A DNA stretch of 64,000 bases from Anthostomella pinea (GCA_963556695.1 CAUWAG010000003.1:7068001-7132000); one strand, 5' to 3'; positions 45,953 to 58,625 are shown, numbered from the stretch's first letter. Made by a program: numbers and translations. The notes: a model not told the origin generated them from the sequence alone.

Positions 45953-46430
45953 GATGTGTGACGTGTGGTGTGTGATTTACGGATTCGTTTCGTTGTCGAG
46001 GCAGCAAGGTGAGCGCTCGAGAGACGGTGAATATTGGCATATGTAATTCTCAAAAGGGATAAATTCGAAGCTCATGCAAAAGCTGCTGCGAAGACCGTTG
46101 CGGGCAGCTCTGGTGGGGTGGGGCAATTAGTAATCCGACTGGAAATCGCCATCATCATAAACCGCCGCAAGGCTGAATGAACTCGGGTTACAACCCCATC
46201 TGTCAACTTGTGAGGCAACCTCTATATTGCATCTTATTCTAACAGTAACGAATCAAATCAGGCTGGAATTGGAATTCAACGCAGATAGGTATTGTCAAGT
46301 CAATGCTAGAGAACACTCCGTTCTCGCCCCCTGAACGCCGCGCCAATGCAAAAGGCCTCCGCCCAAACCACCTCTTTGCTCGGGCCTGTCGACTTGCCTG
46401 TTAATATTACATATGATTACATCGATGGTC
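45953..46430. other. Intergenic, SLX9 promoter side and transporter 3' end
   Basis: No gene or repeat recognised. Confidence 0.5.
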
Positions 46431-48362
46431 CTACAGGTACTTCAACTTCCTCGTTGCAAAGACCGCCACTACCGCGCTGCAAGCGCCGATGAACAGGCAC
46501 ACGGCGACCGCGTTGGGACCGTCGGTGCTGTGGTGCTCGTCCGGGTGTGCGTCGTGGGCAAGTTCGGGACTCTTGCCCGGCTCGAGGAGATTGAAGATGA
46601 TGGTGCTCAAGATTGTGCCGATGAACTGAGGAATGGTCGTGTAGATGTTCAGTATCCCAAAATAGACGCCCGACAGCTCGCCAGTCGAGCTCGATTTTGT
46701 CCCCTGCGTGTCGTCGGGGCCGTGTTCAAGATGCAGAAGGGAGGGGCCTGACCCGTTCATATCCGCCATCTCCACCGGATCGTCCGACAGGCGGCGGTAT
46801 GAGGCATTCCCGCCGCTGAGCTTGCTCACCTCGACACCGAGAAAAGCAGGAGGCGCCCATGTTGCGATGTTCCAAGGCCTGAAGCATGAATTAGTTCTTC
46901 TTCACAGACTAGAGAGCATCAGGGACTTACAGTCCGCATATACAGACTAGCAGGGTCGCAAACCTGAAACTAGTCGCAAATGGAGCGAAGAACATGGCTG
47001 CAGCGAAAGTGGCATGGGCACACATCCAAGCAGTCAGCAGATCAGGCTTGTACTTGCTGAACCTTTCTACAACATGCTTGATGCTTTCAGGAGGTCGTTG
47101 AGTATAGTTCTTCTCATCAGGAGATTTGATGACCATGGGCAGCACCCAGGAGCCGAGGAAAGTGATGACAGAGTAGATGAGAAACGCTTCGCTGCCAACT
47201 CGACCAATCTCTCCCAGCGCATCGCCTGAATCTTTGGCTTCGTGCGGAACGTCGTATCGAAAGTAGGTCTCGCCAATCCAGGTGGTGCTGTAGAAGAGGA
47301 AGGGAAACCACCCGATCCATGCCCAGAACTGAGCCATGCATATTGCATGGATGCGAGGTGGAAGGTGCACTATCGTATGCCAAATCTGACTGATCACTTT
47401 CAACATTCCACCTTCTTTTCGCGCGTCGTGTCTCACAGAGATGAGAACTCTCTCGTTCACAGCCCAGCATGTGACGCCACAGGTTGCGACAAGCCCCAGT
47501 GCGGCAATGACGGTAAGCTGTTTGAACTGGGTCTCGCCCAAGAACGTGCCGAAGATGGAGGGAAGATCAATGGCACCGGTTCCGTAGGCAATTCCATGCC
47601 CAATGGCCGACATTCTGCTTCCTGTTCCACTCGTGTCAAAAAGACCAGCATTTGGGGAGTGAATTGGGGGTCATACCCCAAGCAGAACCTGTCTGTTGCT
47701 TCTCGATGGGCAGTGTGTCAACTACCAAACTCCTTGCCGCGGACATAACTGTGGCCATGTAAGTCGAGAACCTCTCCGTCCGTAAGACTGCGTAGGAAAC
47801 TGTTCACGCACCTGCGTTGATCGAGAAATCAACAGCATATATAGACAGCACGGCCGCAAGTACTGTGAGATGTTTTGCGGCCTCCTCGTCTGAGACAAAG
47901 AAGCCCACGATCTCCTTGGTGAACCCCAGAACCAGGAGACACAGCGCCGATATTATTGCCCCTATAACGATAAAAGGCCTTCGCCGCCCCCATCTTGATT
48001 TCGAGCTGTCGGCGATCGCCCCGACGATGGGTTGTACGATGAGCCCGGAGAGGGGGCCCGCGATCCAAACTAGGGAGGTTCTGCTCTTGGTCAAGCCGAG
48101 GGAGAGTAGGTAGGGCGTGCAATCTGGTAGCAATGATGATCAGCTTCAGCTCTGCAAGCCGTTGTTTGGCGCTGTTTCGCATGCTTACATGTCTGCTCAA
48201 CGCCCCAGACGAACCTGCACGCGACAGCTCAATCAGTTGCCAGGTCGAACCCAGGGGTGTTGCGCCAACTTACGTGATGCCGACCGTGGTAAAGGTCAAG
48301 AGGGCCATGCGCATAGCCTCGGAGCTGCCCTTGATGGAGGGTTGTCCCAGCCATCTTGACAT
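46431..48362 (-). CDS. GPH/SUT-type sucrose or alpha-glucoside:H+ symporter
   Basis: Six exons, complement(join(46431..46878,46931..47621,47677..47748,47812..48123,48189..48214,48274..48362)), encode 545 residues. Hallmarks of the SUT/GPH major-facilitator family: GITFVWGVEQTYCTPYLLSL in TM1-2, GPLSGLIVQPIVGAIADSSK, then SRWGRRRPFIVIGAII, and GSAWGSRMSAIGHGIAYGTG in TM5. The second half begins at QFWAWIGWFPFLFYSTTWIG and ends with IYTTIPQFIGTILSTIIFNL and a last helix. The family moves sucrose, maltose or related glucosides with protons at the plasma membrane; fungal relatives such as Scr1-type transporters serve host-sugar uptake, but the substrate here is not shown by sequence. All introns are short and canonical; one exon is 26 bases. 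Confidence 0.9.
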
Positions 48363-49890
48363 CTTTCTCGGTGTCAGGGAAGGTTACGTGGCCGTTCGGG
48401 TGTTGCTGTCGGCCGTGGGCGTTGTCTCGATGTCTCGATGTCGCGTGGTTGATTGTCGGGTATGCCGGGTGCTTCAGAGAGCTTGCCCTCCGCTAAACAG
48501 GCGCTGCCAGAGATCTAAAAGAATGGTGTCTCCCCAGTGTCACTTGCATAAGGAGTGTGAGAATCGAAGGAGGTCGTCTGTAGGACGGGAGGTGTCGACA
48601 ATTGTCAATGGCAAGATGACGCGAGGTGTGCTTGCTCATGTAGCGACATATGTATGTCGATAAGGTACGTCAGCTGGAGGACAGGGAACAGGGGTTTGCT
48701 CCACATGCAACTGTGGCTTCGTGTGTCGAAGGAACTCAGGAGTCAGGACTCAGGAGTTGCCAAGGTAGGACCAAGGATTGACACGCGGACATGTTAGATT
48801 AAGAGAAACATAAATGAGATAAGAATGTCACGGTGTCTCATTCGCGGTGCGCAAATGGTCACTGGCAAGACACATTCTTGGTTGATTGATTGTGAAGAGT
48901 CGTAGGTATAAAAGTAACGAAGAACTCCCAACGGGTTCAAACTGTAACATCCAGTCACTGCTTAGCTCGTGGCTATTGGGTCGTTGTCAGGTAAGGTATG
49001 TGGTAGATCGCCAGCAACTGCATGAGCCAGGGCCCAGGATGTGGCTGTCTAGGTATTCAAGTCCCGACCCAGTGGTTCCCCAAAGTCTCAATGTATTGTG
49101 GTAGAAACAAGGCATCACCATACATTGAATGTGTAGGCCATTGGCAGCAAGGCAGGGGTATCTATCTAGATAGGTACGTTTGAAACAAAGAATGGAAACA
49201 AGGGCCGTTCAAAGCTGAAATCAGAATAGCAGATACGGCACATCAATGATCATGTGTAAATCCCAGGCACTCACCCTTACCCCTTGCTAACAGGAAGCCG
49301 TGATTCCATCAGGATGGTTCGAACCGTTCCATGATCCATCTTGACAATGGCCAATGGTCAATGGCTACACGTGGTCAGTGCACGGATGGTGGTACCGGTC
49401 AGCGGTATCGCGCCCGGTACCTGGCCTTAGCGCTGCATCCCTGCCTCTCATTCAGCTGCCCCACCATCAGTTATCGATGCCCAAATGAGCAATTGATCAG
49501 CGAAGGGCAAGCTCCGATTTAGGAACGTGGGGTGTTGTTTTCTTGAGATTTTCGATCGGTAGTCACAGCCCAAAGACCCCGCTGCTTCATCGCGAGCTGC
49601 CCAACCATCTTCTTGCCTGCCTGGCAAACAACATCCTGGATTTGAACCCGAGTGACACAGGTCACTGGCCCTCGATTGGTGTCGCTGCATCCCACGACGT
49701 AAGACGATCAGTCTGTCGTCCTCCCATATAGCCGCCGTTGCTGCGACCATTCTCCAACACGCACCCTTCGACCCCTCTTAGTCCACTCATCGTTGGTCGA
49801 AACACCAGCACCCGAAAGTCTGTATCACACTGCTGTACTCTCTGTCCGAGACTGTTTGGTCCCTGTCAGTCGTTGTGGCAGTTTTTAGCC
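48363..49890. other. Divergent intergenic region between the sugar transporter and HIS1
   Basis: About 1.5 kb without a recognised gene. The 5' flank of both genes; pyrimidine-rich before HIS1. Confidence 0.5.
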
Positions 49891-51126
49891 ATGGATTTAG
49901 TCAACCAGTTGGTCTACCTGCCCAGTGTTATACTGTCTCCGCAAACATACTCGAATCTCGCTTCAATACGTGCTCAATGGCTGACTTTATCCTCCCTGGT
50001 GATAGCCTAGAAGGACGACTCCTGTTCGCTGTACCCAAAAGTGAGTTATTTCCGACTCGAGTCGTCTTCTGGTTGCCCATTGACCTCTCGAGATACTGAC
50101 TCATCGGTCAGAGGGTAGATTAAACCAGGCGGCCCTCAACCTTCTCGAAGGAGCCGACATCCAGTTCAGACGAGAGAACCGACTAGACATAGCCCTGGTT
50201 AAGAACCTTCCGATTGCCCTCATCTTCCTGCCAGCGGCCGATATACCCACCTTTGTCGGAGAGGGTCGGGTGGACTTGGGTATTACAGGATGGGATCAGG
50301 TCCAAGAACACGATGCTGGCGTTCGAGCCCTTCACCGCGCACGACGGTTTTCGGGAGAGATCACGCCTGAAGAAGAGAGTGCCAAGTATTCCAAGGGCTC
50401 TGGATGCGAGACTGTCCTTGACCTAGGTTTTGGCGGCTGCAAGTTGCAGGTTCAGGTCCCAGAGAAGGGCACCTACAAGTCGCCAAAAGACTTGGTCGGC
50501 AAGAACATCGGCACCAGCTTCGTGCACCTGGCCCAGAGATACTTTGCAAACCTGGAGTTGGAGGTCGACTCATTGAAGGAGGACAATGCCAATCAAGTCA
50601 AATTCACCAGCAAGTTGAGGACCAAGATCGTCGAGTTGAGCGGCAGTGTCGAAGCTGCTTGTGCCCTCGGCGTGGCAGATGGAATTGTCGATCTCGTTGG
50701 TAAGTGTCATGAATACTGACGGGGGCAAAGGACTGGAAGCTAACAGGTTTAGAATCCGGGGAAACGATGAAAGCTGCTGGACTGGTGGCTATCGATACTG
50801 TAGTCGAATCGACAGCGATTTTGATCAAGTCAAGGCAGCCCAGCAACCCAGAGCTTGTTGAGCTGATCGCATCGCGCATTCGTGGTGTCATCACAGCTCA
50901 ACGGTATGTTCTTTGCCAATATAACGTTGAAAGGACCTCGCTACCGGAGGTCACCAAGATCGCCCCTGGGAAGCGGGCACCGACCATTACGACACTGGAC
51001 GAGGACGGCTGGGTTGCTGTCAGCGTGATGGTCGAAAAGAAGAAAATCGCACCGATCATGGACCAGTTGACCAAGGTCGGCGCTACCGATATCCTGGTGT
51101 TGGACATCGCAAATACCCGCAGTTAA
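49891..51126 (+). CDS. his1: ATP phosphoribosyltransferase (histidine biosynthesis, first step)
   Basis: Four exons, join(49891..49907,50006..50040,50112..50699,50753..51126), encode 337 residues. Exon 1 gives MDLVN and two bases of His; exon 2 gives LEGRLLFAVPK; exon 3 KGRLNQAALNLLEGADIQFR and IALIFLPAADIPTFVGEGRV, then DLGITGWDQVQEHD; after intron 3 ESGETMKAAGL and the regulatory ACT-like C-terminus APTITTLDEDGWVAVSVM. This is the HisG family, long form, feedback-inhibited by histidine in yeast. The first donor is the weak GTTGGT, chosen because MDLVNHLEGRLLFA fits yeast His1; a simpler alternative is an in-frame ATG at 49979 (MADFILPGDSLEGRLLF). An insertion of about 40 residues after the QVQEHD motif distinguishes it from yeast. 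Confidence 0.93.
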
Positions 51127-52040
51127 GCTACCAGTACACCATACATAGTGTTGGACATGGCAACGAATGAGAGGAAACTCGAAAGATGAAACAAATTAAA
51201 CATAAAACCAGTACCGTGCGAACGCTGCCACATTGCCTCAAGATGTAATGACAAGGCTGTCGTCACTTGACCGAGACTCGTATACTCAATGGGGTCTGAA
51301 ATCATCTCTGAATTACTTGGATCCTGGACGCTGACAGTGTCAACCCAAGGTTGACGACGGAAGACGAGCGTGACGAGATACATGAAGGTGGGATTGTGGC
51401 AGTGCATAAGTATTTCATAAACCGGATGGCGTTCAATTACGGGTCCCCGTGGCTCGGCGCCGCGCCACGTTGCGGCGGAGCGAAGCGCATCGGCGAGGAT
51501 CGCTCCATCATCACACTACTAAGAAAAACACACGTCACCCCCCTTCACGAAAGAAGCCTGTTCCTGAAGATCCAGGGTGATCTTGGACACTAGGAATGGC
51601 TTCTGCTTCTACAACCGATTCACTCATGGAGGACTCCTGAGTCTTCCCCTCGACCCAAATCCATTCGCATTCACCCGCTTCGACTCGTGTACTTTACGCA
51701 TCGCCCATCAAATACTTACCACACCAGTATTAGGAGGTATTGCCCTTCCTGCCGAGCTGGGTTAGTCAACAGCAACAAATTCTGGACATGGCGTCCCCAA
51801 CTTCAGCACCTCTCACATTGGCTTCCCAACCGAAAGCTAGGGAATCGAAGCTATTGAGAGCTTTCCAGGTAAGCTTCTTTCAATAGTGGAATTGAAACAC
51901 CACGACCGATCGGCTCGGCGGACCGGCCTCCTACCCACGGTCTTCTCCCGGAAGCCCGGGAAACCCGTAAACCCCCGACAAGCTGTCCACGGAATACTCT
52001 CTATTTGCCAAGGCTAATCACGGAGGCACCACAGACCATC
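51127..52040. other. Intergenic, no gene recognised
   Basis: About 0.9 kb; short frames only. Confidence 0.5.
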
Positions 52041-52469
52041 ATGACGCCCCTAAACCTGATCTCCTTCCTGCTCAGCCTCTACCTCATCGAAGACCACTAC
52101 CAAGCGCAACGCTCCCAGGGCCACACGATATCCTCTCCCTCCTCCCGCTCCCGCTCCTCCTCCTCCGCGTCCAGCAACGGCAAGTCCGCATTCGAGCTGA
52201 GATACCCCTCCTGGCTGCACCGCCTGCTCTTCCGCCCGCAGCCCTACGAATGGGTCGAAAACCAGCGGAAGCCGGCGCCGCCGAACCGCGACGATGAGCG
52301 CTGGTACTACCACGTTTATAAGCGCAAGGTCATGCGCATGGAGGCCACGGACGCGTTTGAGCTAAGGAATACGGTGTTGTTGGGTTTGTGTTTGTTGGCG
52401 GTTGGTGGGGTTTGGGCGCTTTGGGGTGTTGGGAGGGGGGTTTGGGGTTGTGTGAGGGCTGGGCTGTGA
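52041..52469 (+). CDS. Small two-TM hypothetical membrane protein
   Basis: A 142-residue frame when started at MTPLNLISFLLSLYLIEDHY; an upstream ATG at 52005 would add 12 residues ahead of what looks like a signal anchor. After a Ser-rich linker (SPSSRSRSSSSASSNGKS) there is a conserved-looking core, AFELRYPSWLHRLLFRPQPY and RDDERWYYHVYKRKVMRMEA, then a C-terminal hydrophobic helix (NTVLLGLCLLAVGGVWALWG). The aromatic/basic core between two membrane segments argues for a real protein; I have seen such small conserved unknowns in filamentous fungi but cannot name one. Strong GC skew on the strand after it reflects a GT-rich 3' region. Confidence 0.65.
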   Translation: MTPLNLISFLLSLYLIEDHYQAQRSQGHTISSPSSRSRSSSSASSNGKSAFELRYPSWLHRLLFRPQPYEWVENQRKPAPPNRDDERWYYHVYKRKVMRMEATDAFELRNTVLLGLCLLAVGGVWALWGVGRGVWGCVRAGL

Positions 52470-52845
52470 TGGGGCTGAGATTTGATGGGTTGGGGTGATG
52501 ATGGGTGATGCTCGTTTTGTTGATGATGATAATGATGATGATGACGCTGGAGCACTCAGTGGTTGTGTATGTGTATATGTGTACATGTCATATGGGCTCA
52601 AAAGACATGCGCTCCCCAGATATGGCTGGTGGTTCGGATGGCGTTCAAGCGGTTTAAAAGCTAGATTGTGGCATATAAGGATAGCACACGTCTGCGCATC
52701 ACACGGCGTTGTGGAAATGGACTGGAACGTTAGCGATACCTGAGTGTCTTTTATCTAAAACTGTAGGTCCCATTATATACCGGCCGCGAGGAGCAGTGCA
52801 TGAATCATGCTAACATTGGAAGTCTTGTCTACAGCGTCTGGTTAC
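52470..52845. other. Convergent intergenic region
   Basis: The 376 bp between the plus-strand small membrane-protein gene and the minus-strand methyltransferase. GT-rich at its start; no gene seen. Confidence 0.5.
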
Positions 52846-54541
52846 CTAGGGTAGGCGACACTCGATAATGCTCACCTGAGTGCGGCACCGCCAGACCTTG
52901 ACCATCCGCAGCCCAGCCGCCTCTATGATACCCCGGAACTGCTCAGGCGTGCGCTCAATCCCGTTGATAAGCGCCATCATCCCCAGGTCCCTCTGGTGGC
53001 TGTAGCGGGCGTAGTGCCCGTAGTTGGCCGGCAACGGCTCCGGCGCCCGAGGCACGTCGAGTGCCGGCGAGCTGGAGCCGCATGTTGTCCCCATGACCTG
53101 GTCCGCGACCAATAGCCGGGAGCCGGGAGTCATGGTTTCCCGCAGCCGGGTGAGGATCTTGATACTGTAGTCGTCCGACCAGTCGTGTCTGTGACCAAGT
53201 GCGTCAGTACAACATCCGCTTCATGGGATTGGAGTTGGGGAGAGCGCGAACAAGATGTAGCGCAGCCAGTAGACTTCGGCGCCCTTCACCGGGTTAGCTG
53301 CGAAGAAGTCATGGGCCATCAGGCGTACCCGGCCGTTCGAGAGGGCTTCCGGGTTCTCGTGTCTCCACATCGCTTCCCCTTGAGTCACCATGCTGGGCCT
53401 GTCTTGGACAACGAATTTGAGGTCATCAAATTTGTCGTACAGTTGCCTCGCGAAACCGCCTGCTCGGATTAGCATACGATCGGGTGTGGCAGTTCAGCGT
53501 CCAGCGCGCGGGGACGACGTACCTTGTCCTCCGCCCACATCAACCACCGTGGCTTTTCCCAGCTTCTCCCAAGGGTTGCCGAGCACGTGGGCTGCTGATG
53601 ACACCTTGCCGCCGCCAACCATGGCAAGGTTGAAAATGGCGAGTTCCGGGCGGGCGCGGCCCTTCCCTGTCGCCTCTTCCGGCGGCCGGAAAGGGGGCAG
53701 CGCCAGAGTAGCCCCGGCTGCCGACTGTACCGGTCTCACCCTCGTGGACCTTCTCCTCTAGCCATTCCCAGCGAGACTTTTCCGTCCCCACGGCGAGACT
53801 GAGAGTCGTCTCGTTGACCTTGTAGCTTGGTCCCTGGACAGGGTGTTTCAACGCTGTCGGAGGTAGTCGGCCGCGGAGTAAGGGTCCAGTGCACTAGAAC
53901 GAAGCAAGGGATTAATGACAGTGCTCTGCTGAGGTCAACTGGTCTACTTGCTTACAATAGCATGATATAGGCTCTGAGCGGTTCATTGTCCACTAGAGCC
54001 TGGGAAACCGCATTGTTGGCGAATGTGCCTTCCGCCACTTCGCAGAATATATGCTGCGATGCCAGGAGACGCAAGATCCGGGCTTCATGCCAGGCAGGCA
54101 GTCAGTCAGTCAGCCATCATCCAACGCAACCCCACTCACAGTATGACGAAACTTACAGAGCTTTTCATTCTCAATGCCTATTTTGCTTGCGATCTGAGCC
54201 ACATTGACCCCGGTGTCGCGCGGGCTCTCGTCCAGGTAGTCGGCGATGCGGTGCTCGGCTGCAATGTGCAGCGATCTGCTTTCGTAGTACTGCGTCGAGA
54301 AGCTTAGAAGGCGCAAGGAAGGGTCGCAGACAAGCTCTTCAACGGTCCCTGCGGCGGCGGCCAAGGTGCGCTGCGCATCGTAAAGCTCCCAGCTGGGGAT
54401 CTGCACGGCATTGGGGGACGTGGAGTTGGCTGCTCCGCCCTTGGACCATTCGGCTGCAACGGTCTCGATAGCCGATGCTATGAACTCACCGACCTGGCGG
54501 AGCTTGGCAATGTCACCCGACCGGTCGATGTTCTGTTCCAT
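52846..54541 (-). pseudogene. O-methyltransferase (COMT-like), two frameshifts
   Basis: Five exons, complement(join(52846..53188,53252..53459,53523..53893,53956..54082,54157..54541)). The N-terminal dimerisation/winged-helix part is KLSRILRLLASQHIFCEVAE; the SAM-binding loop VVDVGGGQGGF; then the catalytic LHDWSDDYSIKILTRL, MTPGSRLLVADQVM and a C-terminal QFRGIIEAAGLRMVKV. This is the class that methylates polyketide and aromatic hydroxyls in secondary metabolism. Within exon 3 the family-like frame is lost after SAADYLRQ (about 53868), continues one frame over as GPSYKVNETTLSLAVGTEKS and WEWLEEKV, and returns before PPFRPPEEATGKGRARPELA. Net length is still a multiple of three, but a stop follows the first shift. 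Either a compensating pair of indels or sequence errors; I call it a pseudogene. Confidence 0.75.
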
Positions 54542-55400
54542 TTTCCTTGTCTGCCGGGCTGAGGAACCGTACCAGCAGAAGACAGCCAGGCACGGTTTTA
54601 CCAACAAAGTCGGCGAAAGGTACGTAGATGTCCAAGGCTTTGCTGAGCGAGCCGTTTGAGACCGGGAGCCTCGCGAATTGGACGAAAGGGGGCACGGAAG
54701 CCATGGCTGAAATATGGGTATTTGAAAAGAATTATATCAGCCTGAGTGAGTAGTTGGTGAGGGTTTTACTTTGTAAGGGAGATCCCCGATGAGCTGCTCG
54801 CATCCAAACTACGACTACCTACGCCACAATGGCGTTTCTATATTCTCATCCCTCGCCCGCACCAACCGACTACCTAATGACACTTTTCTCCCATCGTCAC
54901 AAGCTATTCTTGGGGTCCAATTTTACACTTCTTACCTACCTGTCCATGCCCGCGCCTTGCGGCATCCACGGGGTTTCACCCTCTGTGTGAGGCTGAGAAA
55001 GGGGTTCGCACGTGGCGGCTGAGCCCGCACAGCTTATCCGACGCGCGTCACCAACAACGATCTCCTGGTGAGAGAGACTGCGCTGCCTGCGTACGGATCG
55101 GAGTCAACTGTGCGGATCCGAGTTGCATACAGTGAGCACCTGCGCATGACGTACCCTCCTGCAACGCCGTCCCAGAGTTGGATCCTCCGGACATTATCCG
55201 TCCCGTAATCCCGAGCACTCGACCCGGGGCCAGCCAGACCCCTGGTACTTGGTAGGAGAATACGGACTGCGTCGGCCGAAGGGTAGTTTGATAGGTACCG
55301 GGTGAAGTGGGAAGGTTGAAATCGGATCTGAACTACTATAATGGACAGTACATATGTCCATCAACCCGAGTTTCGCCCTCACACATTATCTTCAAAGCAT
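54542..55400. other. Upstream of the methyltransferase, no gene
   Basis: About 0.85 kb, with no gene recognised. Confidence 0.4.
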
Positions 55401-56960
55401 ATCGCCGGACTTCTAGACTACGAGCTCGTTCTCAGGTCAACTGGGAGAAGCTTTCCGCCAGTGTGGGCTAAAGGATGCTGCCGCTGCCCGAGCTCACTAC
55501 GAACCATTCCTCAAGCCCGATGGCACCGATACATTCCTGACCGACCGAGAGAATCCCCAAGGTAGTAAGGGCCCTTCTTGACAAACCGAAGCTAAGTATG
55601 TCTCCCTTGTTGGTCCATCATGCGTTCAAGAGGAAGAATGCAGCTACACTGATAGCTATTTCACTAGTCACCTGTACAATATAGAGGACAGGGAGGTTTG
55701 CTGCATACTCGGGAAATGCTCACAAACCGTACAGGAACAGAACTGACTAATTCTAACTGAAAGGGGTAAGAGAACAAACCAGCATCAGACACCCGACCAG
55801 TGGATAAGGCCAGGCGATGTTTGCACATACCAGCTGAGCTTCATGCGAGAATTGAGGATCCCAACTGGGACCCCAAGACCCAGACGCTGACCTACGCGGC
55901 GGTACCCAACACAAAAGCCAGCCGCCACGTCTTCATCATATTCTTTCAGTCCGTCCGGGCCTTGTCGGACTTGTAGAACGTATATACGCCTTGCCCAGAC
56001 AGGTAAGAAACCCGGCATCCGCAAATAGCTTCTTGCCGCGCATTATTGTGATGGATAAGTACTACAAGTACAAAAAAGGGAGTAAAACCAACTTGCCGAA
56101 GGTCTGGCAGTGTGTACACAATCTCTCGCAAAAGACTCAAGAGCCTGTGTGGCTGCTGGCTATATTCAGAACGCCAACCCCGATAGGACCGCGCGACATG
56201 ACGCAGCTGACCAACTCCGTGTGAGATCAACTTACTCGGAAGCCAAGCGAACCGGACTACGGCCCTGTGGAGCACACGCGACTCGCCGGCCGGTACAACG
56301 TGTCCGCGATGAAGGAACATTCGGACCAGTAAACAGTGCAGAAAACATGCTTTGTGTCCGAGCTGCAGCAATTTCTTGCGCATTGGATACTGCGCAGGAG
56401 AATAAGTGACAACTTCCGCGGTCAGAGGATAGGCGGCGCCCTGGCCCCCTCCAACCAGACCGTCGAGCAACTCAACGCCATGAAATTGTCGTGAGAGGGC
56501 TGAGATACTGAGCCTAGCTGGTACAGACACTACTTCCAACCATGATGAAAGAGGCGACCAGGTAATGGGAAAGAACTGGAGGCATTGGCGAAAACCCGAC
56601 CGCAGAACTTTTGTTCCGCGCAGGTGCCCAGGGCCCGCCCGGACGGCAAGGAGATGCTGCACATGGTTTAGGAGGGTCTTCCACGTCACGGAGATAGCCG
56701 CCACGCTGCCGCCGATCGCCAGCCTATGGCAGCAGGACGCCGGCATATACGAGCAGTCACTTTCGGAAGGTCGACGCTGTAGGGCCCAGTACTATAGAGT
56801 AAACCCGCCAGGTCCTACAATCCCTCTTAGTAGCACTGCCAACTCTCAATAAGTTGCCTCGGTTTACCGTATCGTATGGCGCAGAGGCCCATTTATGCAC
56901 TATTAGACACACACTCTTGCCAAAAACAACTATTTTTCTTGGCGCCCCGCTGTTAGGGCG
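55401..56960 (+). pseudogene. Coding debris including a P450-like fragment
   Basis: No long open frame, but protein-like pieces appear in changing frames: EAFRQCGLKDAAAARAHYEP (about 55450), HIPAELHARIEDPNWDPKTQ (about 55824), LTRKPSEPDYGPVEHTRLAG (about 56230), and AEILSLAGTDTTSN (56499-56540). The last matches the P450 helix-I oxygen-binding pattern (A/G)GxDT(T/S). The expected heme-Cys motif FxxGxRxCxG was not found before the LINE starts at about 57 kb. Its position between a methyltransferase and an efflux pump suits a lost P450 gene of the same cluster. The other pieces could belong to a second lost gene. Identity is tentative. Confidence 0.35.
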
Positions 56961-57045
56961 CAACCTCTATATCTGCACTAAAGCAGGCATTTGTCTCAGT
57001 ACCTGACTATCCTTGCCAAGGCGCAGAAAATTTTTCTCACAAGCT

Positions 57046-58625
57046 GGATGGCACCCTTTCACGACAGGCCCCCAAACACGCCAGTGGCCGTCCCAAAGAC
57101 GACTACTGGCGGCGTGTTCAAATCCCCAGTCCCTAAAAGAACACATGACCCGGCAACCCCAAGCAGGCTCCGCCAGGCACTGCTCGACGACATCAACAGC
57201 AGCCCGTCACAGGTCTCTGAGACTGATTTCACCACTGTTTCCCCTCTGAAAGGAAAATCCCGAAATATCAATAATAGCAGCACCATTGATATGGAATTAC
57301 CTCAGTCAAGCGAAATCCCTACAGACCAAGCCATTGGAGGTGATACAGGGAACAAAGTCTCCTCTTCAGAGTGCCAGGACCAAGTTGCCAAAATACTGGC
57401 TAAAGACAAGCATCTCTATGAAGCCAGGATGACAATGTTTCAAGAGTGTGCTGCAGCAGTCGATAAGACACTTGAGAAAACTGGAACCGAACTATACTCT
57501 CATGCCAAGGAGTTCAGCGCTTTCTTCTCCAAATGTCTGAATGAGTGGCTGGAAACCCGAGATCTGACCACAAGAAAGGCCACTTCTGGGGGGATAGAAA
57601 TAGGGAAGCCTACCATGACCTTTGCCCAAGCTGTCTCCTCTGGTCAACGACAGCATCCATGGACAGTCAACACTACCATGAAGAAAACACAGCCTAGTGC
57701 CCTTATCACTATCAACCAATTAAAGAGGAAGCAGGATGATCTCCGGGTCTTTGTCCGCATGGATAATAGCCACATTGAGCCTTATGGAATCAAGTCTACA
57801 CTAAACAGAAGACTTAAGCTCTACCCTCAGGAGCTTAGAGAAATGACACGGTGTCCTTTTGGATTTACCTTACACCCAAGGGACAAGCCAACTCAGGCTA
57901 AGCTTCTGGCTTTCCAAGAAGAAATTGCTGACATTCTCAAGGCACAAAAGATTGAGACCCACACAGTCTGGCATCATTACAAGGTCGATGGATGCCCAAG
58001 AAAGGTCATCAGTGCAGAAGGGTTCACAATCGATATTACCGACACTGTTGTTGCCGATGAAGTTAAAGCCCAAACAAGAGACAGACCTCTGAAGTGCATA
58101 CTCTCAAAGAACACGACTGATTCTGATCCAGAAACCACGTGGATAATCTCTCTGCCCAGTGCAGCAAGGAAACCATTCACGCTTTTTGCCCACTCAATGA
58201 CCTCAAGGCATATTCAACACACCCCCAAGGTTCACCAGTGTGCAAGCTGCTTCAGATACCATGGTAGGAATTACCGATGCGAAAAGCAAGTATGTGCACA
58301 CTGCGCCAACACAGTACACCAGGGAGAGTGCGAAAAACCAATCCCAAAGTGTGTCAACTGCAAAGGACCTCATGCTGCCAATTTCAACAAATACCCTGCC
58401 CACCCCAAGGTTGTGAAAGGTACCATCCATAAGCACACATGGGAGCAAATCCAGGAAATAAGGCTAGCCGGGGAAAGAGCCAGATCCAAGGCCTTCAATG
58501 AAGCAGGCAGAAACCAAGCTGGGTCAACACCCAGCAACAATAACAAAGACACCACAATGCAAATCGACACAACAGATACAACTCATCCCAGAGATGCCGA
58601 TACCATTGTTGTCAGTCAATGTTAG
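57046..58625 (+). CDS. LINE ORF1: gag-like RNA-binding protein with zinc knuckles
   Basis: An open frame of about 525 residues from MAPFHDRPPNTPVAVPKTTT. The N-terminal part is Pro/Thr/Ser-rich; the middle includes KKTQPSALITINQLKRKQDD and VFVRMDNSHIEPYGI; the C-terminal part has Cys/His clusters (CASCFRYHG, CAHCANTVHQGEC, CVNCKGPHAANF) that form CCHC-like knuckles, as in Tad1-family ORF1 proteins, which coat the element RNA. In the third knuckle the usual second Cys region reads NFNKYPAH, so a key Cys may have been lost. It stops in ATGTTAG, where a start codon for ORF2 overlaps. It is the longest intact frame of this copy. Confidence 0.85.

Noticed and set aside
55401..55560. VNWEKLSASVG / LKDAAAARAHYEP as a Myb-like domain
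   Set aside because: The two halves are in different frames and too short to support a family.
55946..56746. 266-codon minus-strand frame
   Set aside because: It lies opposite the P450-like debris, has no domain and an odd mix of hydrophobic and Arg/His residues; most likely an open shadow frame.
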